A stretch of 41,506 bases of DNA from a virus. Both the position numbers and the translations under genes were made by a program. This document shows, piece after piece, positions 10,251 through 18,394 of this stretch. The DNA lies in IMG/VR virus record IMGVR_UViG_3300008108_000122, positions 1-41,506 of that record; one strand, given 5' to 3'. The notes beneath the pieces are model-generated. The model saw only the letters and a list, made by a program, of their open reading frames with translations. It was not told the origin of the DNA and did not search any database. The stretch's first letter is position 1, and every line of letters begins with the position of its first letter.

Positions 10251-10904
10251 ATGAAATTTGCCGTATACGGTGACAGCTTTGTTGATGGTGTTGACCGCAA
10301 TTCACAAACCTGGGCAGCACAGCTAGCTGTCAAAATGGGTGCCGTCAGTATAGACTATTACGGTTGTGCTGGCAGCAGCTTTTATTGGACTTATCAACAG
10401 ATACTGGCCACAGCTCAACCATACGATCATATCATAGTAGCTGTTACTGAACCTGTACGCTTTCCTATCAAGGTAGAAAACCATTTTGTCACTGGTCCAC
10501 CCGGTGTAGACTCAATTACCAGTTTTAAGAAAAAAACTTACCTGTTGGGTTGGTTTATGATCAGTGATTTTGACTATCTAGTCACTGTGCAAAATCTCAT
10601 GATCAATGACATTAAACTGCGCTTTCCACGCAGCCGATTCATAGCCTGTTTTCCCAACAGCTTTGCCAGTGATTTTAATCTACTGCACATTAACTCTATA
10701 GCTAAAAAAGCTTTGGGTGTTGATCGTGTAGATCCCGCAATACTAGAAGAAAAGTCCGCTACACTGTGCCATATTCCTCAACCTTGGCACAGTGCCCTAG
10801 CTGACTATTTGTACAACACTGCTGAGCCTAACGTTGCTGACTGTACTGCTGATCTGTTTCCCCCTTTGGGTTCCAGCAGTCTTTATTATAATATACGTAG
10901 ATAA
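10251..10904 (+). CDS. SGNH/GDSL-hydrolase-like protein, 217 aa
   Basis: The N-terminus MKFAVYGDSFVDGVD carries the GDS block I motif of SGNH hydrolases (candidate nucleophile Ser9). GCAGSSFYW (residues 39-47) fits block II, and PQPWHSALADYLYN near the C-terminus could supply the catalytic His. The family hydrolyses esters, often acyl or acetyl groups on sugars, so removal of O-acyl groups from host surface glycan is a reasonable guess. It starts 5 nt after a late box with no Shine-Dalgarno. It is paired with a second SGNH-like gene at 10985. A block III Asn is not certain. Confidence 0.65.
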   Translation: MKFAVYGDSFVDGVDRNSQTWAAQLAVKMGAVSIDYYGCAGSSFYWTYQQILATAQPYDHIIVAVTEPVRFPIKVENHFVTGPPGVDSITSFKKKTYLLGWFMISDFDYLVTVQNLMINDIKLRFPRSRFIACFPNSFASDFNLLHINSIAKKALGVDRVDPAILEEKSATLCHIPQPWHSALADYLYNTAEPNVADCTADLFPPLGSSSLYYNIRR

Positions 10905-10918
10905 TAGCCTTAAAAAAT

Positions 10919-10952
10919 CGCTTTTGGCGCTGGCGCTTCGCGCCGCTTCGCA
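10919..10952. terminator. GC-rich hairpin region after the first SGNH gene
   Basis: GGCGC-TTC-GCGCC lies within nested repeats of GCGCTTCGC and GCTTCGCAGC, markedly richer in GC than its surroundings. On the minus strand it is followed by CAAAAGCGATTTTTT, so it may terminate in that direction; on the plus strand there is no T-run. Confidence 0.5.
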
Positions 10953-10972
10953 GCAGGCCTGGGCCGCAACCC

Positions 10973-10980
10973 GCTAAATA
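10973..10980 (+). promoter_or_regulatory. Late promoter box GCTAAATA
   Basis: GCTAAATA ends 4 nt before the ATG at 10985. No Shine-Dalgarno is present between them. Confidence 0.6.
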
Positions 10981-10984
10981 TTTC

Positions 10985-11890
10985 ATGAAAAAGAACATCT
11001 ACCGACCCCAGGTCTACAATCAAGAAAATGACATCAAGTATTTGTCCAGCACAGCCTTTCCCTATAAATTTGCCGCTACTAACATTGAACAGTTGCTCAC
11101 AGGATTTGGTCAACGCTATGGACTAGTAGAACTCAATGACTATGGAGATCGGGGTGCAGAAGGTCTGGCCAATTGGACACGCAACAGCTACAATCAACAG
11201 TTTGCACATGATCCTAACTTTGAATATAAAAACAATTCTTGGGGATTTAGATGCGATCATTCGGGGCAAGCTGTGGACGTTTGGGCCTTTGGCTGCTCTG
11301 TTACCTATGGTGTAGGAGTTCCGCGGGAATATCGCTGGACTGATTGGCTCACCAAGCTTACTGGGCTCACTTGTGCCAACTATGCTGTCACGGGACTCAG
11401 TACCAATGAAATGGCACGTATGTTCATTCAACTTGCTAGATTTCAACAGCCAAAACATGCTGTGTTTCTATTGCCCGACTACAGTAGAATCATGCTGAGT
11501 GCAGTGACCAATGGACAGTTGGATCACTTCAATGCCTTTGGCAACTACCAATATTCACATCCCATGCGTCTAGTGCCCGATAGGTTCCAAGCTTGCGAAA
11601 CTTACTACAGCTTGCCCTTGACCAATCATGTTGAGCTGTTTATCATGGATCTGCACGCCATTGCCACTGCGGCTGAAGCTCGAGGCATCGACGTGACGTT
11701 TGCTTCATGGGACAGCAGAGCCAACAGGTTTATACATCAACAGGACTTCAGTCACTATGGAATCAACTGTGCCAAACTGGCTTATGTTGAACGGGATGTG
11801 CTGGGTCGAGATCAAAGTCACCCGGGGCTCTATTACCATAAAACACTGGCGGAAACTATAGCCCCCGTGATCAAAGATCATCAGTGTTGA
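10985..11890 (+). CDS. SGNH-hydrolase-like protein, 301 aa
   Basis: After an N-terminal region of about 95 residues, the block VWAFGCSVTYGVGVP gives a GxS nucleophile motif. It is followed by TCANYAVTGLSTNEMAR (Gly and Asn blocks), FASWDSRANRF, and GRDQSHPG (Asp-x-x-His) near residue 280, the usual order of SGNH hydrolases. It probably acts as an esterase on a glycan, possibly the host surface or a virion-attached structure. It is later and longer than its neighbour but of the same fold. Its 3' end overlaps the gp41 gene on the other strand by 20 bases. Confidence 0.7.
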   Translation: MKKNIYRPQVYNQENDIKYLSSTAFPYKFAATNIEQLLTGFGQRYGLVELNDYGDRGAEGLANWTRNSYNQQFAHDPNFEYKNNSWGFRCDHSGQAVDVWAFGCSVTYGVGVPREYRWTDWLTKLTGLTCANYAVTGLSTNEMARMFIQLARFQQPKHAVFLLPDYSRIMLSAVTNGQLDHFNAFGNYQYSHPMRLVPDRFQACETYYSLPLTNHVELFIMDLHAIATAAEARGIDVTFASWDSRANRFIHQQDFSHYGINCAKLAYVERDVLGRDQSHPGLYYHKTLAETIAPVIKDHQC

Positions 11891-13319
11891 GATTGTTCAA
11901 CAAGCTACGCAGTTTTGAACTGCCCACTTCTGCTCGAGGTTTAGCTAGATCAAATCCTTCTTTGGGACTGGCACGTTCCCAACTGGCTGTTGGTTCTGTA
12001 GTCACTGTTGAGCTACGCTGTAAACTGTTCAGTATGGCTGAACTCTTTTGCGTTACCATTGGTGTGCTGTCATCGCTTTGTTCTTCACTGTTGGTAATAC
12101 GCAGTGTGTCAATGTCAAAGTCCAGATCAATTTTCTGTCCAACACCGCTTGAACTACGAGTTTTCATCAGCTGTATTTGATACTTGCCTCGCTCACGCAT
12201 AGCACGGCTGGTAAAGATACCAAATACGTTGTCAGCAGTTTGAATCTTACTAAGTCCGCCACTAATGTGACTGTGATCAAATTCAACTTCTTCTACAGCA
12301 CCCCTGTTAAGCTGTGCCGCTGTGACAAATACACACTGCTTTTCCATTGCTAGATTACGCAGTTCTTCACTCACATACTTGTCTTTAATAAACAAGTTTT
12401 CTGCTGAAATTTTCTGTCCTGCGGGCATGAGCAAGTCCAAATAGTCGACTAATAATACGTCACAACGCTTGCCCGTTTTAACTTCATACTCTTTCAAGTA
12501 AGCACGAACATCGTTGGCAGTTTTACCCGAGGGCATATATTTGATTTGAAATGATCCTGACTTCTTGCCAATGATGCGAACCTTCATTTCAACTTCATCA
12601 ATTTGTTTAAACACTTCTCTAGTTGAAATACCAGTGACCATTGAGTCTACACGCATTGAAACTAACTCTTCCGAAAGTTCCAGTGTTAGATAGATAACAT
12701 TCATACCTGCTAGTGCATAGTTAACACCTAGGTTGGCCAGGAACAAGCTTTTACCTGCACCCGATCCGCCAGCAAAGATGTTAAGTTCACCTCTGTTGAA
12801 TCCGCCAAACAGTTTCTGATCTAGGGCGGCCCAGCCAGTGCTCATCTGTCCGTTTTTGTCTTTGATCTTCATCAGTCGAGCACGGGGATCAGCAAAGTAA
12901 TCAGTGCCCATGTCTTTTTGCAGGCCCACTTGCACAGCCTTTTTAACTAGATCTTCTACTGAACCGTATTCGCCCTTTTCCAACATGTCAGCGGCTTTGA
13001 GAATGGCTTTCTCTAGGCCTTTGTGACGGATAAATGTTTCAAAGTCTGTGAGCAGCCAATCATAATGTGCTTCAGTTAGTCCCGGAGGAATTTCAAATGC
13101 ATTACTAGTGGCTGCATTGATAATTTCTACTGTGGGTATAACTGAATGCTCGTCAACATAGTCTTTTAAAAACTTGGCTGCTGGTTGTAGTTTACGATCA
13201 AATAGTGCGTCATCCCAAATGCCTTGGCAGCGAACAAATGTTTCTGCATCTCCCAGCATCATCTCCAAATAGAGTTTTTGTATTTCGAATCCGTAGTCTG
13301 CGTTTTGTCTTGTGGTCAT
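11871..13319 (-). CDS. 41: Replicative DNA helicase, T4 gp41-like
   Basis: A 482-residue DnaB-family helicase, close to T4 gp41 (475). The N-terminal helical domain spans about residues 1-150. The RecA-like core has Walker A AGGSGAGKS (183-191), a catalytic Glu in LTLELSEE (about 214), Walker B VLLVDYLDLL (288-297) and QLNRG (336-340). It unwinds the fork and works with the gp61 primase, whose gene lies upstream on the same strand. The start at 13319 has TATAAT followed by only AAACA before the ATG, so the mRNA may be leaderless. The C-terminal 60 residues are low-complexity Ser/Thr-rich. Confidence 0.95.
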   Translation of the reverse strand: MTTRQNADYGFEIQKLYLEMMLGDAETFVRCQGIWDDALFDRKLQPAAKFLKDYVDEHSVIPTVEIINAATSNAFEIPPGLTEAHYDWLLTDFETFIRHKGLEKAILKAADMLEKGEYGSVEDLVKKAVQVGLQKDMGTDYFADPRARLMKIKDKNGQMSTGWAALDQKLFGGFNRGELNIFAGGSGAGKSLFLANLGVNYALAGMNVIYLTLELSEELVSMRVDSMVTGISTREVFKQIDEVEMKVRIIGKKSGSFQIKYMPSGKTANDVRAYLKEYEVKTGKRCDVLLVDYLDLLMPAGQKISAENLFIKDKYVSEELRNLAMEKQCVFVTAAQLNRGAVEEVEFDHSHISGGLSKIQTADNVFGIFTSRAMRERGKYQIQLMKTRSSSGVGQKIDLDFDIDTLRITNSEEQSDDSTPMVTQKSSAILNSLQRSSTVTTEPTASWERASPKEGFDLAKPRAEVGSSKLRSLLNNLNTDDL

Positions 13320-13334
13320 TGTTTATTATACACT

Positions 13335-14804
13335 TTATGTAAACACTTTAACACCGTAATGGCTCTCAAAGTTTCGAGCATCCGAAACATCATTGACCAT
13401 GGGCTTGCCCTTGATATTTAGGCTAGTGTTCAACAATATAGGACAACCCGATGCTGCATACCATTGTTCTAACAACTGTCTTATTCTACTGCCGTCTGCC
13501 GGTACAGTCTGTACACGACTAGTGTTGTCCCTATGCACGATAGCAGGAAATAACTGAGGATGAATACAACGACTGATGAACTGCATATGCCTATTGTCAC
13601 TGCTAGCACCAGGGAGATCAAAGTATTGATCAGCCAACTCCTCCAAAACCATTGGCGCAAAAGGTCTGAATTCTTGTCTACGTTTGATTGCATTTACTGT
13701 GTCCTTAATATCAGGTCCTCGGGGATCTGCTAGTAAACTACGATTGCCCAGGGCACGAGGACCAAATTCTGCGCGGCCTTGAGCAACTCCGCACATCTTA
13801 TCTTTGAGCAAATGTTCTAAAATTGCTTCAGTTGATTGAGTTGGTTCTATATTGTAACCTAGGCTACAAGTTTCCCAGCCGATGTGTTCTTTGTTTCTTG
13901 CTAGAACTGCACCTATAGCTGAACCTGCATCTCCGGGATTAGGCATAATCCAAACGTTTTTAAAGTATTTGTAAGCAATAGGGTTAGCTAGGCAATTAAG
14001 AGCACAGCCTCCCATTAGCACTAGATTATCACTAGGAACAAAACTTTTTGCTGACTGTAATATCTTTTCAAACTGTGTTTCGTAGATAGCCTGAGTAGCT
14101 GCTGCAATATCAAACGTGTCATTAACAGTAAGATCAGGCGCCCAATCTAAGCAACCGCGGTGTAGATTCTTTTTAAAACTAACTAAAGTTTCTCCATCTT
14201 TTTCAAAGAAATCTTCCAGTATTCTGTTGTACAGTCGTTTAGGATTTCCGTAAGCAGCCATACCCATAAGAATGTATTCTTCTTCGTTAGGTTTTAAATT
14301 GCATCTTTGTGTCATTGCTGAATACCAAAGACCTAGGCTATCCGGATATGTTTGCTTATATACTTGCTTTAGTCCTTTTTCACCGCCATGCCACATTGTT
14401 AGAGTTTCAAACTCACCAATTGCATCTATGACTACTACCGCAGCTTCTTTGAACGGGCCTGTATAAAAACCTGCGGCTGCATGACTTTCATGATGCCATT
14501 GAGTATAGATAGGAGCACTAATACCATAATTGTTCAAATATCGTTTGATATTATTGCTTTTATGATTTAGACCTTGTCCAGCAGTAAATTGCCTTAGAGT
14601 TTTTGCCCAAGGCTTTTCATACCATACAACTTCTTTAGGATAGCCGTAATGGCTGGCAGCATACTGAACTAGACTGTCGCAAAGATCTGCATCGTTCTTT
14701 TTTCCGCTGAATCGCTCACTGTGACTAGCGAACAATAACTTGTTGTCATCAAATACAGCCAATGCTGCATCATGACTATTTGCTGATATTCCCCAGGTAA
14801 TCAT
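13335..14804 (-). CDS. Carbamoyltransferase (NodU/CmcH family)
   Basis: A 489-residue protein with both family domains. The N-terminal Kae1-like part has GISANSHDAAL (5-15), HHESHAA (104-110) and VVVIDAIGE (123-131), the metal/ATP site. GGCALN (265-270) and NPGDAGSAIG (289-298) follow. The C-terminal YrdC-like part has GRAEFGPRALGNRS (343-356) and RPFAP (380-384). These enzymes carbamoylate sugar or antibiotic hydroxyls using carbamoyl phosphate and ATP. In phage it may modify a glycan, surface polymer or modified nucleotide. It sits between helicase and primase and overlaps the small gene at 14801 by ATGA. The C-terminus looks slightly shortened. Confidence 0.9.
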   Translation of the reverse strand: MITWGISANSHDAALAVFDDNKLLFASHSERFSGKKNDADLCDSLVQYAASHYGYPKEVVWYEKPWAKTLRQFTAGQGLNHKSNNIKRYLNNYGISAPIYTQWHHESHAAAGFYTGPFKEAAVVVIDAIGEFETLTMWHGGEKGLKQVYKQTYPDSLGLWYSAMTQRCNLKPNEEEYILMGMAAYGNPKRLYNRILEDFFEKDGETLVSFKKNLHRGCLDWAPDLTVNDTFDIAAATQAIYETQFEKILQSAKSFVPSDNLVLMGGCALNCLANPIAYKYFKNVWIMPNPGDAGSAIGAVLARNKEHIGWETCSLGYNIEPTQSTEAILEHLLKDKMCGVAQGRAEFGPRALGNRSLLADPRGPDIKDTVNAIKRRQEFRPFAPMVLEELADQYFDLPGASSDNRHMQFISRCIHPQLFPAIVHRDNTSRVQTVPADGSRIRQLLEQWYAASGCPILLNTSLNIKGKPMVNDVSDARNFESHYGVKVFT

Positions 14805-14923
14805 TTGTAAATAAAAGGATCTCGTTTACGTAGTTCTGCTATACGTTTTTTAAATGCTTGATGTTCTTTGTAAGAACGAATAGGGTGCATAACCCATCTT
14901 AATAAACTTCTTAATGTATCCAT
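14801..14923 (-). CDS. Small basic protein, 40 aa
   Basis: ATG at 14923 was chosen, with GAGG upstream. The product MDTLRSLLRWVMHPIRSYKE is followed by a basic helix and RKRDPFIYK. The end RKRDPFIY resembles small proteins next to primase genes in aquatic T4-like phages. An amphipathic N-terminus suggests membrane or protein contact. It overlaps the primase end by 13 bases and the carbamoyltransferase start by 4, so it is translationally linked to both. Function unknown. Confidence 0.6.
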   Translation of the reverse strand: MDTLRSLLRWVMHPIRSYKEHQAFKKRIAELRKRDPFIYK

Positions 14924-15891
14924 TTTTTCATCCTCAGTTGTATTTTTAAAGGCATTGATTCTTTTGCCTTTAGCACTGACCATAGCGCATAGAGTTTTCC
15001 ATATCGCTTGGTTGCGTCATTTAAGTCTTTAATATCGTCATCCCAATCGGGCATACTAACTGACCAACCCCATTCTAATGCCTGCTCAATCATTTTAATT
15101 CCAGGTTGATCTTTGTCCGGGATTACAATAACTTCTTTCTGCAATCTACTTATCAAATGTTTTTGTTGAGGTCCAATTTCATTGCTCATAACTGCTACAC
15201 CGTCAACGCATATAGCATCTAGAGGACCTTCTGTTACCAACACAAAGTTTCTATCCCATGTTTGATTGTCTAGATTAAACACATAACCTGGCTGTTGTTC
15301 GCTAATGTATTTGATTGTCTTGCGATTTCTAATCAAACGTGCAGTGTATCCTACTAGTCTCTTTTGATAGTAAAATGGCACAATTAATCTATCATTAAAT
15401 CCAACTTCATCAGTCCAATGCCAATCGTAATCGTCAACTGTATATCCGCGGCCAATAAGATATTCTAATACTGGAATAAGTTCTTCAGGCGGATCAACAA
15501 GCCATTCTTTAATGGGTTTAGTGCCCATTGGCAATGCTTTGTCAAAGAACACTGGAGTTAATAATTGGTGTTCTGCAGGATTAACTTCGTCTTTTAATCT
15601 AAGTGCTTCAAATGAACATTTAGTAATTAAGTCATCCGGAACACTCATCCAGTTTAATAGTTTTTTAAACTTGACTGTAAGCGGCCTACCAGGTTGCCAA
15701 CTGGCTTTGAATCCGCAGTTGAAACAGTGATAGGTAACACCTTCAGTAAACATAACGCCGCCGCGTTGACGTCTGTCTTGTTTGTCGCCATTATGATGAC
15801 AGCAAACGGCATTGAAGCTTATCCAACTGCTAGGAGTAGCTTTTCTTTTAGGAGGTAGATATGCCTGTACTGTTTCTATAATAACACTCAT
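14911..15891 (-). CDS. 61: DNA primase, T4 gp61-like
   Basis: A 326-residue primase (T4 gp61: 342). The N-terminal zinc-binding part has CCHH at 30-33 and CFNC at 56-59, giving a ligand set for one zinc. The Toprim core has VTEGPLDA (219-226) and IPDKDQPG (257-264), whose Glu and Asp residues bind catalytic metal. It makes RNA primers for lagging-strand synthesis and acts with gp41, whose gene is two genes downstream. The start at 15891 gives MSVIIETVQAYLPPK; no strong Shine-Dalgarno is seen. Confidence 0.93.
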   Translation of the reverse strand: MSVIIETVQAYLPPKRKATPSSWISFNAVCCHHNGDKQDRRQRGGVMFTEGVTYHCFNCGFKASWQPGRPLTVKFKKLLNWMSVPDDLITKCSFEALRLKDEVNPAEHQLLTPVFFDKALPMGTKPIKEWLVDPPEELIPVLEYLIGRGYTVDDYDWHWTDEVGFNDRLIVPFYYQKRLVGYTARLIRNRKTIKYISEQQPGYVFNLDNQTWDRNFVLVTEGPLDAICVDGVAVMSNEIGPQQKHLISRLQKEVIVIPDKDQPGIKMIEQALEWGWSVSMPDWDDDIKDLNDATKRYGKLYALWSVLKAKESMPLKIQLRMKKWIH

Positions 15892-15900
15892 AAAAACATT

Positions 15901-16725
15901 TTACAGTGTTATAGCTACTCTGTCAATCTTTCCGGTGTTATTGCTTACTGGAGTAAAGTAAACTCTAGCCCATGTTAGTTCTCTATTATATCCATTTATT
16001 GGAGTATAAGTTTTAGTTAGATTTGATGTGCTAGTTGTCACACTAAAAGTCTCAATGGTGGTCCAGTTAGTAGCCGAATTGATAACAGGATCTTTGGTAA
16101 ACTGTACAACAACTTCTCCTGCTAGCCCAGTAAGACTAAAGTTAAAAGTAACAGAATCGTTGGCTGATTCTGTTATAAAATTTGGTTGATTAATTTCTAC
16201 AGCGTCACTATAGTGTCTAATGATGTATGGAGGTAATCCTATTACTGTAGGATCAGTAACTGCAATAAAGTTTGTTATATATCTAGTTGGTGTTGGAACA
16301 TCCATAATAGTGCCAACTAGTTCCATATTACCTTTTGCACCAAAGTGTGCGTCTGCGTATAATATAGTTTTAGTCTCATCTTCGTTTAGTCTATAGATAC
16401 TAAACTGCAAGAACTGAGGAGTTAGTTCTGTTAGGTCTGCTTCGGCAATAGTTGCTGTAGCCAGTCCTGTTGTAGCAGATGGAGTTACTGCAACATCAGA
16501 AATTAACAAACCGTTAGTGTCAGTAACGATCATATGTAAATCCATTTCACTAATGTCAATACGTTTTTGATCTGAATTTTTAACATCAATAGTTAGAACG
16601 TTATCAACGCCCTGATAAATTTTTACTCGATTTTGATACACAATGTTCCACCTTGTAGAGAATAAAGCCAAATCAGCAACTACATTAATTCGATTTGGAT
16701 ATAAATAACTTGAAATTTTTTGCAT
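15901..16725 (-). CDS. Phage virion structural protein (probable tail-associated), 274 aa
   Basis: The product is beta-rich and Thr/Asn/Val-rich throughout, with no catalytic motif. Residues 1-110 resemble the N-terminal immunoglobulin-like domain seen in tail or baseplate-associated proteins (VDNVLTIDVKNSDQKRIDI, then LLISDVAVTPSATTGLATATI). The C-terminal part reads as a second beta sandwich (SVTFNFSLTGLAGEVVVQFTK). A late box TATAAATA lies 21 nt upstream of the start, consistent with a virion protein. It is unexpectedly placed directly upstream of the primase. The exact location in the virion cannot be told. Confidence 0.65.
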   Translation of the reverse strand: MQKISSYLYPNRINVVADLALFSTRWNIVYQNRVKIYQGVDNVLTIDVKNSDQKRIDISEMDLHMIVTDTNGLLISDVAVTPSATTGLATATIAEADLTELTPQFLQFSIYRLNEDETKTILYADAHFGAKGNMELVGTIMDVPTPTRYITNFIAVTDPTVIGLPPYIIRHYSDAVEINQPNFITESANDSVTFNFSLTGLAGEVVVQFTKDPVINSATNWTTIETFSVTTSTSNLTKTYTPINGYNRELTWARVYFTPVSNNTGKIDRVAITL

Positions 16726-16746
16726 TTGAATTGGAGCCCTTGTATA

Positions 16747-16754
16747 TATTTATA
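16747..16754 (-). promoter_or_regulatory. Late promoter TATAAATA
   Basis: A perfect TATAAATA on the minus strand, with a 21-nt leader containing AAGGG before the ATG at 16725. The box also overlaps the start of the divergent 16754 gene. Confidence 0.75.
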
Positions 16755-17131
16755 TGGTAAAACTAAGAGACAACATAGAAGAACAGTTCCCCTTTATTAG
16801 TGTTTTAAACTATGGAGAGGATGAATATGTAGGTATAATAATAAATCAAGACCAGTATGTTACTAGCTTCTATGATTTAGAGTTAATAAAGACCCAAGAC
16901 CAGAAAACTAGTTTATTAGAACTTGGGGAAGTCTGGTGGTGGGAAAGTAACCGCCAAATACCTATTAATATATTCTTACGTAAAGAGGTTGAACCCTTTA
17001 AATATTGCATCAAAACCTTTAACAGCAAAGATGTGCGTATTATTCTAGGGCCAGTAGTAAACCTAATGAATCTTACTCTCAAACGTATTAAACGTAAGAG
17101 TGTACAGTTAGTTAGGCGCCCCCCACGCTAA
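16754..17131 (+). CDS. Conserved phage protein, 125 aa, unknown function
   Basis: A plus-strand gene within a minus-strand block. It begins MVKLRDNIEEQFPFISVLNYGEDEYVGIII. The central part ELGEVWWWESNRQIPINIFL is strongly conserved-looking, and the end is basic (LTLKRIKRKSVQLVRRPPR). It probably binds nucleic acid or a phosphate-rich ligand. I recall similar proteins of unknown function in aquatic T4-like phages. Its 3' end overlaps the 17112 gene tail-to-tail by 20 bases. Immediately before its ATG lies the opposing TATAAATA box. Confidence 0.65.
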   Translation: MVKLRDNIEEQFPFISVLNYGEDEYVGIIINQDQYVTSFYDLELIKTQDQKTSLLELGEVWWWESNRQIPINIFLRKEVEPFKYCIKTFNSKDVRIILGPVVNLMNLTLKRIKRKSVQLVRRPPR

Positions 17132-17687
17132 TCTGTTCACAAATTAAATTTATCTGTACTACTACTGCCATTGCATAGGCTACTGCATGAGCCTTCTTAA
17201 AGTAGTACTCACCGTCCTCGGGCTTTGTCCATATCTCCGTCATCACCGTAGTCCAATCTTTCCCAATCAGATAACGTTTCGCGGGTCTTATCATAGCTAG
17301 TACTGCCGCCAACTGTTCTACACTCTGAGGTTTCATTTCTCTGAGAATAGAACCATGTCCGTTGACGTGAAAGAGCAAGCTGTTGAAATTGTCGTCTAAA
17401 AGTAGATCCCATAACGGCTCCTGATTCATAAGATATTGTAAATGTTCTTCATTTCTAATATCTTTATAAATGTTAACATTTAAGAAATCAATTTTAAAAT
17501 AGCCTCTTTTTTCGGCTTCTTTATATTCTATACCAGCAAGGTTATTAATAGGATCGTAAGGAATACTTTGCAAGTAAATTCCTGTATTATGAGAAATAAA
17601 CTTGTCTTCTTCAATCCTACTGGCTTTTATGTGCTTAATAATACCAAGCACATGTGTTCTGTCTGGAAAGTCGATATCAATATCCAT
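17112..17687 (-). CDS. Miniature DnaE (DNA polymerase III alpha)-like protein, 191 aa
   Basis: The protein starts directly at MDIDIDFPDR, the PDxDxDF block of bacterial DnaE. It continues with FKIDFLNV (64-71), matching the block that holds the third catalytic Asp of the DnaE palm. FHVNGHG (106-112), QSVEQLAAVLAMIRP (121-135) and YYFKKAHAVAYAMA (161-174) follow, matching 'FQxxSxGM', 'sl.dl.a..AL.RPG' and 'F.KSHA.AYa..AY'. DnaE is over 1100 residues, so exonuclease, most fingers and OB parts are absent. Whether it synthesises DNA is doubtful; it may be a decoy or regulatory module. Similar short proteins occur in aquatic T4-like phages. Start overlaps the 17687 gene end. Confidence 0.7.
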   Translation of the reverse strand: MDIDIDFPDRTHVLGIIKHIKASRIEEDKFISHNTGIYLQSIPYDPINNLAGIEYKEAEKRGYFKIDFLNVNIYKDIRNEEHLQYLMNQEPLWDLLLDDNFNSLLFHVNGHGSILREMKPQSVEQLAAVLAMIRPAKRYLIGKDWTTVMTEIWTKPEDGEYYFKKAHAVAYAMAVVVQINLICEQISVGGA

Positions 17688-18394
17688 TATAACCCTATTT
17701 CTGCAACAATGAATTTTATTAGTGAAATATCTTCTTTATTTTTCTTAAACTTTTTAATCCATACTTCCGGATTGATTGCACTTGCAATAGCATTAAGTTG
17801 TGTATCATCCATATTGTCTAACAGGATTCTTCCAGACTTACAATTTAATAATAGCCATGGACTAATTTTTCCGTCTTTAATATCAAACATTGCTCTGCTT
17901 GTGCTTACTTTTAAAAAGTATTCACTCCATATAGTTTCAACAGCTTGTTCTTTAGACCATGCAACCATATGTTTAATACTTCTATCTAGTGCAACATCGG
18001 CAGGTTCTGTGTGAATTAATTCTAATGCATATTTTTCATACAGGGCATCTCTGCACCAATGATCTAATTTGACACCACTTCGAATTACCCAGTCAATATA
18101 GTGATCTGGATATAAAGGATTTACATTACTTACATAACTGCCAAACTTAACAAAGGCGTTATAGTAGGGACTTTTAGCAAACTCTGCATACGTCTTATCA
18201 CCCTTTGACTGTTGACTCATCTTAAAGAATCGGTTAAAGGCATCATATCCTATACGCACTGCCTTGTCGTCTTTTTGTAAATGTCTACGCTTTTGTTCGC
18301 ACACGTGAGTAACTAAGGTACTTTCTTTTGTGTACCCGTGTCCACAATATTGACAGATATACGGCTTAGTTTTATTCACTTTTAATTGTAACAT
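17687..18394 (-). CDS. Zinc-finger-containing phage protein, 235 aa
   Basis: An N-terminal finger PYICQYCGHGYTKESTLVTHVC has a CxxC-x12-H-x-C-like arrangement close to a C2H2 finger (residues 11-32). The remaining 200 residues are helical, with YNAFVKFGSYV, HYIDWVIRSGVKLDHWC and a C-terminal domain around ISPWLLLNCKSGRILL. No enzyme motif is seen. Its place between DnaE-like and UvsW genes suggests a role in DNA replication or recombination, by context only. It overlaps its downstream gene by one base and abuts its upstream gene. Confidence 0.6.
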   Translation of the reverse strand: MLQLKVNKTKPYICQYCGHGYTKESTLVTHVCEQKRRHLQKDDKAVRIGYDAFNRFFKMSQQSKGDKTYAEFAKSPYYNAFVKFGSYVSNVNPLYPDHYIDWVIRSGVKLDHWCRDALYEKYALELIHTEPADVALDRSIKHMVAWSKEQAVETIWSEYFLKVSTSRAMFDIKDGKISPWLLLNCKSGRILLDNMDDTQLNAIASAINPEVWIKKFKKNKEDISLIKFIVAEIGL

